Shown one piece after another: positions 1-7,663 of a stretch of DNA of 30,428 nt. Both the position numbers and the translations under genes were made by a program. The stretch covers positions 1 to 30,428 of the forward strand of contig UQRY01000024.1 in the NCBI GenBank assembly GCA_900543675.1, given 5' to 3'. The notes below the pieces were generated by a model. That model saw nothing but the letters and a program-made list of their open reading frames with translations. It was not told the DNA's origin and did not search any database. Each line of letters begins with the position of its first letter. Positions within the stretch are counted from its first letter, which is position 1. The stretch comes from an uncultured Mycoplasmatota bacterium (lineage in GTDB: Bacteria > Bacillota_I > Bacilli_A > RF39 > UBA660).

Positions 1-102
1 AATCTTCTTTTCTTCCAGCAGGTTTATAATATATTCATATTGCTTTTGATACTCCTGTTCTTTACAATTATCTAACAGTTTTTCGAGTAAGATTTTCTTC
101 AT
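1..102 (-). CDS. Unrecognised protein, N-terminal fragment (runs off the window edge)
   Basis: A minus-strand reading frame opens with ATG at 102 and stays open for 34 codons to the window edge. A Shine-Dalgarno-like GAAAGGATG lies just upstream, which is the main support for a real start. The visible residues (MKKILLEKLLDNCKEQEY...) are charged, rich in Leu, Lys and Glu, and probably helical and cytoplasmic. I recognise no family. The gene diverges from the glycosyltransferase gene to its right, so the 103-299 gap should carry its promoter. Confidence 0.5.
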   Translation of the reverse strand, partial: MKKILLEKLLDNCKEQEYQKQYEYIINLLEEKKI

Positions 103-299
103 ATTTCATCCTTTCAATACGATAGTATCTACAATTTTCAGTTCATTCGGCAAAGGGGTTGAACCTGATTTCTTGTAATAAGAGTACAGTAAGGGAAAGA
201 AAAAATCAATACGAAATTCTAATTTGCCGAGCTGGCAAGGCAGACAGAACAGACGAAGTCCTGAAGGGATTTGTGGAAGAAGACAGGAGACACAGAAAG
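103..299. other. Divergent intergenic segment with a richer-GC patch and an 11-bp direct repeat
   Basis: This gap separates the leftward gene fragment from the GT2 gene. From about 215 to 300 it is visibly richer in G and C than its surroundings. The word TCTTGTAATAA occurs at 171-181 and again at 303-313, exactly 44 codons apart, so the second copy lies in codons 2-5 of the GT2 gene. A TTG at 159 is in frame with the GT2 and open through the patch, but it has no properly spaced ribosome binding site (AAAGGGG abuts it). The patch may be an insertion or a duplicated 5' end. No clear promoter could be assigned. Confidence 0.4.
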
Positions 300-1112
300 A
301 TGTCTTGTAATAAAAATACTAAAGAAAATAAAAAAGAACAAAAACAGAGAAAGGCTAGAAAAAAATCTAAAGATAATTTATATATTATAATACCAGCCTA
401 TAATGAAGAAGAAAATATTGAAAGTGTTGCTCGTGAATGGCATAAAGTAGTAGAAAAAATCGGAAATGATTCGAAATTGGTTATTATTAATGATGGAAGT
501 AAAGATAATACATATAAAAAGCTATGCAAATTAAAAAAGGAACTTCCTTACTTGGAGCCTATAAATAAAAAGAATGAAGGACATGGTGCCACTGTTTTAT
601 ACGGATACCATTATGCTTTGGAAAAAAATGCTTCTTATATTTTCCAAACTGACTCTGATGGTCAAACCATTCCTGATGAGTTTTATCAATTTTGGGAAAT
701 GAGAAATGAGTACAGTGCAATTATTGGTCATCGCAATCATCGCCAAGATGGATTGTCGAGAGTATTTGTTACCAAAACATTAAAGGCAGTATTATTTGTT
801 ATATTTGGTTTAAATATAACTGATGCAAATACACCATTTCGTTTAATATCTCATGACACTTTAGAAAAATATTATCCTAGGATTCCAGAAAAGTTTAATT
901 TATCCAATGTCATGCTAACAGTACTATTAATAGATAATCATGAAAAGGTAAAATTTATACCAATTACTTTTAGACCTAGGCAAGGTGGAGTAAACTCTAT
1001 TAATTTTAAGAAAATTACAAAAATTGGTAAGCAAGCAGTCAAAGATTTTCGAAAAATAAAAAAAGAAATGAAAAGGTATAAAAAAGAACATGAAAAAGTG
1101 GATGAAAGATAA
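300..1112 (+). CDS. GT2 glycosyltransferase, polyprenyl-phosphate sugar synthase-like
   Basis: This is a family 2 (GT-A fold) glycosyltransferase of the DPM1-like type, which moves a sugar from a nucleotide donor to a polyprenyl phosphate. After a Lys-rich leader of about 25 residues come IIIPAYNEEENI, INDGSKDNT (nucleotide binding) and the DxD-like QTDSDGQ, then the acceptor-side motifs ANTPFRL and RQGGVNS. Unlike the GtrB-like gene at 20821 it has no pair of C-terminal membrane helices, so it is probably a peripheral membrane enzyme. I chose ATG 300 (270 residues) because GGAG lies about 10 bases upstream; an in-frame TTG at 159 would add 47 residues of odd composition with no usable ribosome site. 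The next gene overlaps its 3' end by 23 bases, which suggests that this enzyme supplies the lipid-linked sugar used by that GT-C protein. The sugar cannot be read from sequence. Confidence 0.85.
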   Translation: MSCNKNTKENKKEQKQRKARKKSKDNLYIIIPAYNEEENIESVAREWHKVVEKIGNDSKLVIINDGSKDNTYKKLCKLKKELPYLEPINKKNEGHGATVLYGYHYALEKNASYIFQTDSDGQTIPDEFYQFWEMRNEYSAIIGHRNHRQDGLSRVFVTKTLKAVLFVIFGLNITDANTPFRLISHDTLEKYYPRIPEKFNLSNVMLTVLLIDNHEKVKFIPITFRPRQGGVNSINFKKITKIGKQAVKDFRKIKKEMKRYKKEHEKVDER

Positions 1113-3057
1113 CCAAAAAATAATTGTATCTACTTTAATTTTCTTGACTGCGTTTGTTTTATTAACTGTCTATAAAAATCTTCCTAATTTTACAGACGAA
1201 GCGGATAACATGCTAGCAGCAATGAAAATTGCTCATGGTGGGAATATCTACTTGGATTACTATGCTCATCATATGCCATTGATGTATTATATTTTAACCC
1301 CATTTGCCATGTTAGGTGTTGCTTCTACATATGCGTATCGTCTATGCTTTTATGGGATATTGGCGTTAATATGGGCCTTTATGTATTATCGCTATTCTGA
1401 AAAAATAGATAAGAGATTGTTAATTATTTATCCTATTCTTTATATTGTATTTATGGCGAATGGACTTAATTATACCATCGTTGCAGAGCACCTACAAACC
1501 CAAGCTTTAGTAATTCTGTTATTAGAACTAATTATATTTAGTAAAACAAAAAAATTGACATTATCCAGCGAAGTTATAATAGCAATTTGTATTTTTTCTT
1601 CAATTTTTTCTGTCTTCTCTTCAGCTGTTAGTATAGGTATTTTGGCTTTAGTTGTTATAGCCATAGAATTAAAACAGTATTTTAATAAAAAAGGGAAAAA
1701 AATGATTAGCTTCTTCTCTTATCTATTAAAAAAATATAAACGACTAATAGTCTTTATCTGCTTACCATTTTTATTAATAATAATTTACTATTGTATAAAT
1801 GGCAGTATAAAAGAATTTTACCGTCAAGCATTTTATTTCAATACTGAAATTTATGCCAATTATCAATCTTACCCTAGTAATCCGCTTTTAATTATCATAT
1901 ATACAATTTCTAATTATTTTAGTTCAATAAAAGACCATTTTCTATTACTGTTTTCTACCCTTTCAATAGAAAGTATTCTAGAATTATTATTTTTAATAGG
2001 ACCAATTATCTATTTAGTAACTGAAAAGGATAAAAATAAATACCTAATTTTTGCTTATGTAATTTTTTGTGGTAATAGAAGTTTTACTGGCTTTCATTCA
2101 ATACCATATTATGGATGCGCAATAATTTTGACTTTTATAGCAACAGAAAAATGGAAAAAAGAATACTCTATTGGATTAATTACATTTTGTTTAACTGCTT
2201 ATATGCCTTACTTACCAAAACTAGCAGAGCCACTTAACAATGTTAAAGAAATCAATAATAACTATGATTATATGACTGTGCAATCTATAACTGAACATGA
2301 AAATGATGTATATTATTTAAATTTAATGATAGAAAATTACGTAAATACTAATCGCTTGCCGGCAACTAGAGCAATGACAATTTTTCCTTGGTTCCAAGAT
2401 ATGTTTGAAGATGAATTACTAGATGATTTAAAGAAAAATAGACCTAAAGTAATCGCTTATGCGCCAACTGCAAATGTTTGGGAATATGTCTATCAAGATT
2501 ATTTAGAAAAAATAGATCCATACATTAAAGAGAACTATACGTATGCTAATATGATTAGAATAGGATATGATTATAATACTTGGATAAGAAATGATTATGT
2601 TGAAGAAGTAGAAAAAAAATTAAATATTCAAATACCAGACTATACAAATAGTTATGGAAATTTAGTAGAATTACCGGCTACTACTAATATAGTAAGCCAG
2701 TTAAAGTTTGAACAAAATCATATAGATAAAATCGAACTAAAATTTAATACATACAATCGACTTAATTTTTCTAAGGTAAAAATTGTTTTGAAAAATAACG
2801 ATCAAAAGGAAGTTTATAGTAAAACTATATCCGCCAGTGAAATTCCTCAAAATTCAGTATATGAACTAGCTATGGATATTGATGTAGATACAGAAAAAAC
2901 ATACATATTAGAAATTAGCAATGAAGAAGTATTTGAAAACAATTTTGTTGGTCTATATGGAATAACGCTAAAAAACGATAACAACGAGAACTATATTGTA
3001 TTAAATAATCAAAAGAGTGATTATGAATTGTATATGAACATCTATTATAGTGAATAA
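1090..3057 (+). CDS. Polytopic GT-C-like membrane glycosyltransferase with large extracytoplasmic C-terminus
   Basis: A 655-residue membrane protein. The first helix (about residues 10-27) is followed by an outside loop with FTDEADNM and YYAHHMPLMYY, the layout of GT39/ArnT-like GT-C enzymes, where acidic residues of the first loop are catalytic. About ten more hydrophobic segments run to roughly residue 375. The rest is soluble and should lie outside the cell; its last ~110 residues (about 540-650) alternate polar and hydrophobic residues and look like a beta-sandwich, perhaps carbohydrate binding. The start at ATG 1090 overlaps the upstream GT2 by 23 bases; a second ATG at 1102 is possible. 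Coupling to that GT2 suggests a GT2/GT-C pair that glycosylates a surface polymer with a polyprenyl-linked sugar. The GT-C assignment rests on topology and the loop motif, not on close identity. Confidence 0.75.
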   Translation: MKKWMKDNQKIIVSTLIFLTAFVLLTVYKNLPNFTDEADNMLAAMKIAHGGNIYLDYYAHHMPLMYYILTPFAMLGVASTYAYRLCFYGILALIWAFMYYRYSEKIDKRLLIIYPILYIVFMANGLNYTIVAEHLQTQALVILLLELIIFSKTKKLTLSSEVIIAICIFSSIFSVFSSAVSIGILALVVIAIELKQYFNKKGKKMISFFSYLLKKYKRLIVFICLPFLLIIIYYCINGSIKEFYRQAFYFNTEIYANYQSYPSNPLLIIIYTISNYFSSIKDHFLLLFSTLSIESILELLFLIGPIIYLVTEKDKNKYLIFAYVIFCGNRSFTGFHSIPYYGCAIILTFIATEKWKKEYSIGLITFCLTAYMPYLPKLAEPLNNVKEINNNYDYMTVQSITEHENDVYYLNLMIENYVNTNRLPATRAMTIFPWFQDMFEDELLDDLKKNRPKVIAYAPTANVWEYVYQDYLEKIDPYIKENYTYANMIRIGYDYNTWIRNDYVEEVEKKLNIQIPDYTNSYGNLVELPATTNIVSQLKFEQNHIDKIELKFNTYNRLNFSKVKIVLKNNDQKEVYSKTISASEIPQNSVYELAMDIDVDTEKTYILEISNEEVFENNFVGLYGITLKNDNNENYIVLNNQKSDYELYMNIYYSE

Positions 3058-3341
3058 AATTGTAGCCTGTCTGGTTAGAAGAAAGAGAGAAAATAAATTT
3101 TATGGTTCTAAAAAAATTCTGATGGTGATGTAAAAATATTACCTTTTATTGTCACACCTATATTTCAAGTATGTGATATTAAATGCAATAAAATCAAGAT
3201 GAAAATTATCTTATATTTCCAATTATTGATTATTTATATAGAGAATGCATATTCAAATATGCCTAAAATATAAAATAAAAGGTGAGAGAAACTAATTTAA
3301 AATAAAAGCAAAATAAATGATAACTCGAGAAAGGAAGAATT
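3058..3341. other. Non-coding gap with an imperfect hairpin
   Basis: Almost 300 bases without a supported gene, very A+T rich. TTTTATTG (3144-3151) pairs with CAATAAAA (3186-3193), and inside it TCACA (3152-3156) pairs with TGTGA (3172-3176) with a 9-base bulge on the right arm. There is no clean T-tract after it, so I do not call it a terminator. No convincing promoter was found for the gene that follows. Confidence 0.35.
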
Positions 3342-3421
3342 ATGATAACTAAAGCTAAAAAAATGCTATTTCTAAATCAATAATACTATTTATTCTCTTA
3401 ATTATCGCTTTTATTATATGT
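3342..3421 (+). pseudogene. Displaced N-terminus of the next gene, out of frame at an A7 run
   Basis: ATG 3342 has a well-placed AGGAAG and begins MITKAKK, but after seven A residues (3357-3363) its frame reads MLFLNQ and stops. In the frame of the 3422 gene, the codons just upstream (from 3359) read NAISKSIILFILLIIAFIIC and run straight into MKSPLNPF. That is the missing first membrane helix. One extra A in the run would join the two parts into a single 520-residue protein. Either the gene is broken or slippery here, or the assembly has lost one base. Confidence 0.75.
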
Positions 3422-4903
3422 ATGAAGAGTCCGTTAAATCCTTTTACAGAAAATGCAGTAACTGGAACTGATTCAAGCGTTTTTAAATATATAGGTTGGA
3501 GAATGACTAATGGCGAAGTTCCATACAAAGATATGTTTGATCATAAGGGAATTATTCTATATTTTATAAATTACTTAGGCGTTTTAATTTCTTTTCATAG
3601 AGGTGTATGGATTATTGAATACTTTTTTATGTTTATTTCTCTAGTACTTGCTTATAAAATACTTCGTAAGTTTTGTTCAAGTAAAAGCTCGCTAATTGCC
3701 ATACTACTGATCTTTGCTCCACTGTACAACTATTTCGAAGGGGGAAATTTAACGGAAGAATATGCATTACCATTCATAATACTTGGCCTGTATATATTCA
3801 TAGACTTTTTTACAAATACCGATAAATACTTATCCAAAAATATAAACAAGAAAAATCTAATTGATTTTAATGGAAAATTTTTTAATTTCAAAGTATTTAT
3901 ATGTGGAATAAGTTTTACTTGTACATTCTTTTTAAGACAAAATATGGTTTCATTATGGATAGTATTTTGTATAACTATACTAATCTTTTGCCTTTATAAA
4001 AAATTATACAAAGAGATTTTAAATTTTGTAGTTTCTTTTCTATTAGGACTATTGTTAATTACAGTGCCAATAATGATATATTTATGTGCTAATGGAGCGT
4101 TTAATGATTTCATAGAAGACTTCTTTACTTTCAATTTTATGTATTCTACTGATGAAGAAAGGGCGACTCTACCGAATAAAATAACATCTTTCTTTTATTT
4201 TTTTAATACTAATTGGACAATTTTGGCTTTTCTTTTGATTTTAATAAAAATAAAACATAATTATGATAAGAAAAAAATTAAAATTTTTGATGTTGCATAT
4301 GTAGTATATATGCTTTTAAATTTAGGACTATTATGCATATCAGGAATGACTTTTGGGCATTATGGAATGTTAATAATTCCAATGTTAATTTATCCATATT
4401 GTATTTTATTTAAACATTTAGAATTAAAAGAAATGAAAAAAATGAAGTTTTATGTGATTGGATATTTTTTATTGATTATGGTATTTCCAACCTGGAATAA
4501 CTTCCTTAAAGATACACTTATAAATATAAATAAAACTGAGGAAATGCAAATCGCATCTGACTATAGTAAAGATAAATTAATAGAATACATAAAAAGCAAA
4601 ACTAATGAAGGAAATGAAATAGCAGTTTTTGGTAATTCGAATGCAATATATAATTTTACAAAGACAAAATCGGCCTCTAAATATTCTTATACAACTCCGA
4701 TTATTAAGGTTGACAAAGATATAGAAGAGGAGTACTTTAAGGACTTAGAAGAAAAGCTTCCAAAACTAATTGTGTGGGGGAGCGATAAACAAGTTTATGA
4801 GAGTCAATATATAAGAATGCAACAGTTTTTAGAATCAAACGATTATTATATGTGTAGCGAAGTCAATAATTTTGAAGTATATTGTATAGAGAAAATTAAA
4901 TAA
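3422..4903 (+). CDS. Polytopic GT-C-like membrane protein (frameshifted at its N-terminus)
   Basis: The open part encodes 493 residues of a multi-spanning membrane protein. Its start, MKSPLNPFTENAVTGTDSSV followed by FKYIGWRMTNGEVPYKDMFDHKG, is the periplasmic-type loop seen in bacterial GT39/RgtA-like membrane glycosyltransferases, with acidic residues in the first outside loop. About nine hydrophobic helices follow, up to about residue 355, and then a soluble C-terminus of about 130 residues. ATG 3422 has no ribosome binding site and would begin in the middle of the expected topology. The first helix is encoded directly upstream in the same frame, and the natural start is ATG 3342, one base out of frame. 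It probably belongs with the preceding GT2/GT-C pair in modifying a surface glycan; donor and acceptor are unknown. If the frameshift is real, the product lacks its first helix and may be inactive. Confidence 0.7.
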   Translation: MKSPLNPFTENAVTGTDSSVFKYIGWRMTNGEVPYKDMFDHKGIILYFINYLGVLISFHRGVWIIEYFFMFISLVLAYKILRKFCSSKSSLIAILLIFAPLYNYFEGGNLTEEYALPFIILGLYIFIDFFTNTDKYLSKNINKKNLIDFNGKFFNFKVFICGISFTCTFFLRQNMVSLWIVFCITILIFCLYKKLYKEILNFVVSFLLGLLLITVPIMIYLCANGAFNDFIEDFFTFNFMYSTDEERATLPNKITSFFYFFNTNWTILAFLLILIKIKHNYDKKKIKIFDVAYVVYMLLNLGLLCISGMTFGHYGMLIIPMLIYPYCILFKHLELKEMKKMKFYVIGYFLLIMVFPTWNNFLKDTLININKTEEMQIASDYSKDKLIEYIKSKTNEGNEIAVFGNSNAIYNFTKTKSASKYSYTTPIIKVDKDIEEEYFKDLEEKLPKLIVWGSDKQVYESQYIRMQQFLESNDYYMCSEVNNFEVYCIEKIK

Positions 4904-4915
4904 TAGAACTTTAGT

Positions 4916-4953
4916 AAAAAAATGAAGATGTACTTTAACAAATTCATTTTTTT
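4916..4953 (+). terminator. A/T-stem terminator-like hairpin
   Basis: AAAAAAATGAA (4916-4926) and TTCATTTTTTT (4943-4953) form an 11-bp perfect stem around a 16-base loop just after the GT-C gene. The stem is A/T rich but ends in a T-tract, as in a weak bidirectional intrinsic terminator. It would separate the membrane-protein genes from the next transcription unit. Confidence 0.55.
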
Positions 4954-5060
4954 ATATAGAGCTAAAAATTAATAGAATGTAATCATTACTTCTATACGAG
5001 AAATATATTATTACATATTTCTAAAAGTATCTTTCGCCTCTTTTTTCAACGGCTGAAATT

Positions 5061-5069
5061 TGATATACT
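5061..5069 (+). promoter_or_regulatory. Extended -10 promoter element for the fusion gene
   Basis: TGATATACT matches an extended -10 (TGn plus TATACT at 5064-5069), 36 bases before the start codon of the gene at 5105 and well upstream of its AAAGGAG ribosome site. There is no good -35; the position 17 bases upstream is only a T run, as is tolerated with an extended -10. Confidence 0.45.
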
Positions 5070-5104
5070 AAAAATGTAAGATTTTCTTAATAGAAAGGAG
5101 AAAA

Positions 5105-6823
5105 ATGAAAAAAATATTAGTTTATACCGTAATTACAGGAAATTTTGATGCATTATCACCTATCAAATTTCCTGAAAAAAATGTGGATTATTATTGCTTT
5201 ACAGATAATAAGGGGCTAACAGCTTCAGATTGGAAAATCCGACACATTGAAAATAAAGAGAATTTAAGTTCAAGAGTTCTTTCCAAAAAATACAAAATCA
5301 TTGGCGATCAAGAATTAGAAAAAAAATATGAAACAGTAGTTTATATGGATGGAAGTATCCAACTAGAATGTCCAATTACCAAAATCATTAATGAATTTTG
5401 TGATTTTAGCAAAAACTCTATATTCTTCTTACCACATACTGAGAGAAATTGTACCTATCAAGAAGGAGAAGAAGTTATTCGTTTATACCTCGATAATCCA
5501 CGGATCGTAAAACAGCAACTAAATCTCTATAAAGAAGAAAAATTTCCTGAAAATTATGGTTTAGTTTGTGGTGGCTTCATTATACGAAACCCAAAAGATA
5601 AAAAAATAAGTGAGGTATTGAGATTTTGGTACAAGCAAGTAGAAAGATATAGTAAAAGAGATCAACTTTCTGTTATATATAGTTTTTGGAAAAAGAAAAC
5701 AACCTACGGAACAATTAATCTTAACTGCTTTAATAATGCTTATTTTACAGTAAGAAATCATAATAAGATGAGAAAGCAACCAATCCTTTGTGCCTTTGGA
5801 AGTGGTTTAACTAACTTACTAGGAGAAAAAGAGGAAGAAAATAAATACGAGCCAGAAAAAGAAAACTATCACTGCAATATAGAAGATAAGAATGATAGTC
5901 ATAGTAGCATTGCTAGAAGAGTAAAACCTCATTCTACGGTATTGGATGTAGGATGTGGTGTAGGGGTAATTGGAAGATTGCTAAAAGAAAATAGAGACTG
6001 TGAATGCTATGGAATAGAAATTGATCCTGTATCTTTTGAAAAAGCGAAAAAAAGTGGTTACTATCAGGAAGTATTCTCATTTTCCATCGAAGAAAAAGAA
6101 AAGTTAAAAATATTAGAACAGAAAAAATTGCAATTTGATTATATTATTTTAGCTGATGTCCTAGAACATACTTTAGAGCCTTGGGAAGTTCTAAATCAGT
6201 TAGGAAATTATTTAACTCCCCATGGTAAAGTATTAATCAGTATTCCGAATGTTGCTTATATTGATATTATTAGAGCATTGATCAATCGCAATTTCAATTA
6301 TCAAAAAACAGGAATATTAGACAGTACTCATTTTCGCTTTTTTACAAAGAGTTCCTTTGTAGAAATGATAGATAATTTTAACGACCGCTATGATATAAAA
6401 TTTGATGTAGAGTGGTTCGATTCAACCGTAGTGAAGCCAGAATATGAGAAAGAAAAATTAGCAGAGTTATTAGACAGAGATCATCGTGGTATGATTGTAC
6501 AAGAGATTTTTGAATTAACCAGATTATCCAAAACAGAGACTCCTGATAACTTAATAAAATTATTACAAGAAGAACCACAAGATAATTTTGATGCGATTAA
6601 TCAAATACTAATCGCAATGGAAAAAGAAAATCAAGAATTACAACAAAGAATTATTGAAAACAGTCAACAGTATGAACTAGAAAAACAAAATTTACAAAAT
6701 AGGATAAATGAACAAGCTGAAGAAATTACTAAAATGCAAACAGAAATTTCTAATATTTTAACGAGTAAGAGTTGGAAAGTAACAAAACCATTACGTGATA
6801 TAAAAAGAGTAATTAAAAAATAA
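5105..6823 (+). CDS. Glycosyltransferase-like / SAM methyltransferase / coiled-coil fusion protein
   Basis: A 572-residue protein with three parts. Residues 1-235 resemble the TOD1/MUCI70 (DUF616) glycosyltransferase-like domain, with YTVITGNFD, CFTDN, the VVYMDGSI strand (78-85) and RDQLS (185-189). Residues about 260-470 are a class I SAM-dependent methyltransferase: motif I VLDVGCGVGVIG (279-290), the acidic GIEID (303-307) and the LADVLEH motif (349-355). From about 500 a coiled coil leads to SKSWKVTKPLRDIKR at the C-terminus; SWKxTKPLR-like tails recur in surface-glycan glycosyltransferases. There is no signal peptide or membrane segment, so it acts in the cytoplasm. It may both add and methylate a sugar, perhaps capping a chain to set its length before export by the ABC transporter encoded next. 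The capping role is inference. It has its own promoter-like site and a strong AAAGGAG. Confidence 0.8.
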   Translation: MKKILVYTVITGNFDALSPIKFPEKNVDYYCFTDNKGLTASDWKIRHIENKENLSSRVLSKKYKIIGDQELEKKYETVVYMDGSIQLECPITKIINEFCDFSKNSIFFLPHTERNCTYQEGEEVIRLYLDNPRIVKQQLNLYKEEKFPENYGLVCGGFIIRNPKDKKISEVLRFWYKQVERYSKRDQLSVIYSFWKKKTTYGTINLNCFNNAYFTVRNHNKMRKQPILCAFGSGLTNLLGEKEEENKYEPEKENYHCNIEDKNDSHSSIARRVKPHSTVLDVGCGVGVIGRLLKENRDCECYGIEIDPVSFEKAKKSGYYQEVFSFSIEEKEKLKILEQKKLQFDYIILADVLEHTLEPWEVLNQLGNYLTPHGKVLISIPNVAYIDIIRALINRNFNYQKTGILDSTHFRFFTKSSFVEMIDNFNDRYDIKFDVEWFDSTVVKPEYEKEKLAELLDRDHRGMIVQEIFELTRLSKTETPDNLIKLLQEEPQDNFDAINQILIAMEKENQELQQRIIENSQQYELEKQNLQNRINEQAEEITKMQTEISNILTSKSWKVTKPLRDIKRVIKK

Positions 6824-6860
6824 CTCTGAATAGAGAACACTAACAAAAATGTTCAAACTA

Positions 6861-6869
6861 TGCTATACT
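6861..6869 (+). promoter_or_regulatory. Extended -10 promoter element for the export operon
   Basis: TGCTATACT is an extended -10 (TG, one base, TATACT at 6864-6869) 26 bases before the ATG of the ABC ATPase gene, in the short gap after the fusion gene. No good -35 is visible. It has the same hexamer as the site at 5064-5069, which suggests similar control of the two units. Confidence 0.45.
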
Positions 6870-6894
6870 AGATAAAGAAAGATTGGTGTAATAT

Positions 6895-7662
6895 ATGAAA
6901 ACAGCAAAATCGAAAAAGAAAAAACAAAAGCAAGAAAGTTATGCAATTGAAGTTAAAAATCTGACAAAATACTTTAAACTTTATTATGATAAGCCAAATA
7001 CTTTAAAAGAAAGATTAGTATTTTGGAACAAAAGTAAAGTAGAAAAGAAAGTAGTACTAAAGAATATAAATCTAAAGATAAAAAAAGGAGAAACAGTTGC
7101 ACTAATAGGTGTTAATGGTAGCGGAAAGAGTACATTGTTAAAAATGATGTCAAAGATTATCTATCCTAATGAAGGAAAAATTGAAATCAATGGAAAATTA
7201 ACGTCTCTACTAGAATTAGGAGCAGGATTTCATCCGGATTTTACAGGAAGAGAGAATATTTATTTTAATGCCTCAATTTTTGGACTTACAGCTGCAGAAA
7301 TTGATGCTAGAGTACTAGATATTATTAATTTTTCTGAATTAGGAGAATTGATTGATACTCCGGTTAGAACTTACTCTTCGGGAATGTACATGCGTCTTGC
7401 TTTTTCAGTAGCAATCAACGTAGATGCTGAAATTCTTCTAATCGATGAAATTTTAGCCGTAGGAGATCAACATTTTCAAGATAAGTGTTTTGCTAAATTA
7501 AGGGAACTAAAAGATTCTGGAAAAACAATAGTCATCGTTAGTCACAGTTTAGGTTCAGTAAAAAAATTATGCGACCGTGCTGTATGGATTTATAATGGTG
7601 AGGTTAAGATGGATGGAAAAACTGAAAAAGTCATCGAAGAATATCTAAAGGTGTGTGGTTAA
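6895..7662 (+). CDS. ABC transporter ATPase, Wzt/TagH type (polysaccharide or teichoic acid export)
   Basis: The nucleotide-binding subunit of a surface-polymer exporter. It has Walker A GVNGSGKST (72-80), the signature YSSGMYMRL (159-167), Walker B ILLIDE (179-184) and the switch His in VSHS (213-216). The Lys-rich N-terminus followed by NTLKERLVFW and the LELGAGFHPDFTGREN segment is characteristic of the Wzt/TagH/RfbE group. At 255 residues it ends after the ATPase core and lacks the C-terminal carbohydrate-binding domain of some Wzt proteins, so export here need not depend on recognition of a chain-end cap by this subunit. The permease gene starts one base after its stop codon, so the two are translationally coupled. 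Substrate is inferred from the glycosyltransferases downstream: an undecaprenyl-linked polysaccharide or teichoic-acid-like polymer. Confidence 0.92.
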   Translation: MKTAKSKKKKQKQESYAIEVKNLTKYFKLYYDKPNTLKERLVFWNKSKVEKKVVLKNINLKIKKGETVALIGVNGSGKSTLLKMMSKIIYPNEGKIEINGKLTSLLELGAGFHPDFTGRENIYFNASIFGLTAAEIDARVLDIINFSELGELIDTPVRTYSSGMYMRLAFSVAINVDAEILLIDEILAVGDQHFQDKCFAKLRELKDSGKTIVIVSHSLGSVKKLCDRAVWIYNGEVKMDGKTEKVIEEYLKVCG

Positions 7663-7663
7663 A

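Noticed and set aside
159..299. TTG start at 159 extending the GT2 by 47 residues
   Set aside because: AAAGGGG touches the TTG with no spacing, the added residues have odd composition, and ATG 300 has a reasonable GGAG.
6414..6425. GGTTCGATTCAA, reminiscent of a tRNA T-arm
   Set aside because: It lies inside the fusion gene (residues EWFDSTV) and no acceptor stem or anticodon arm is found nearby.
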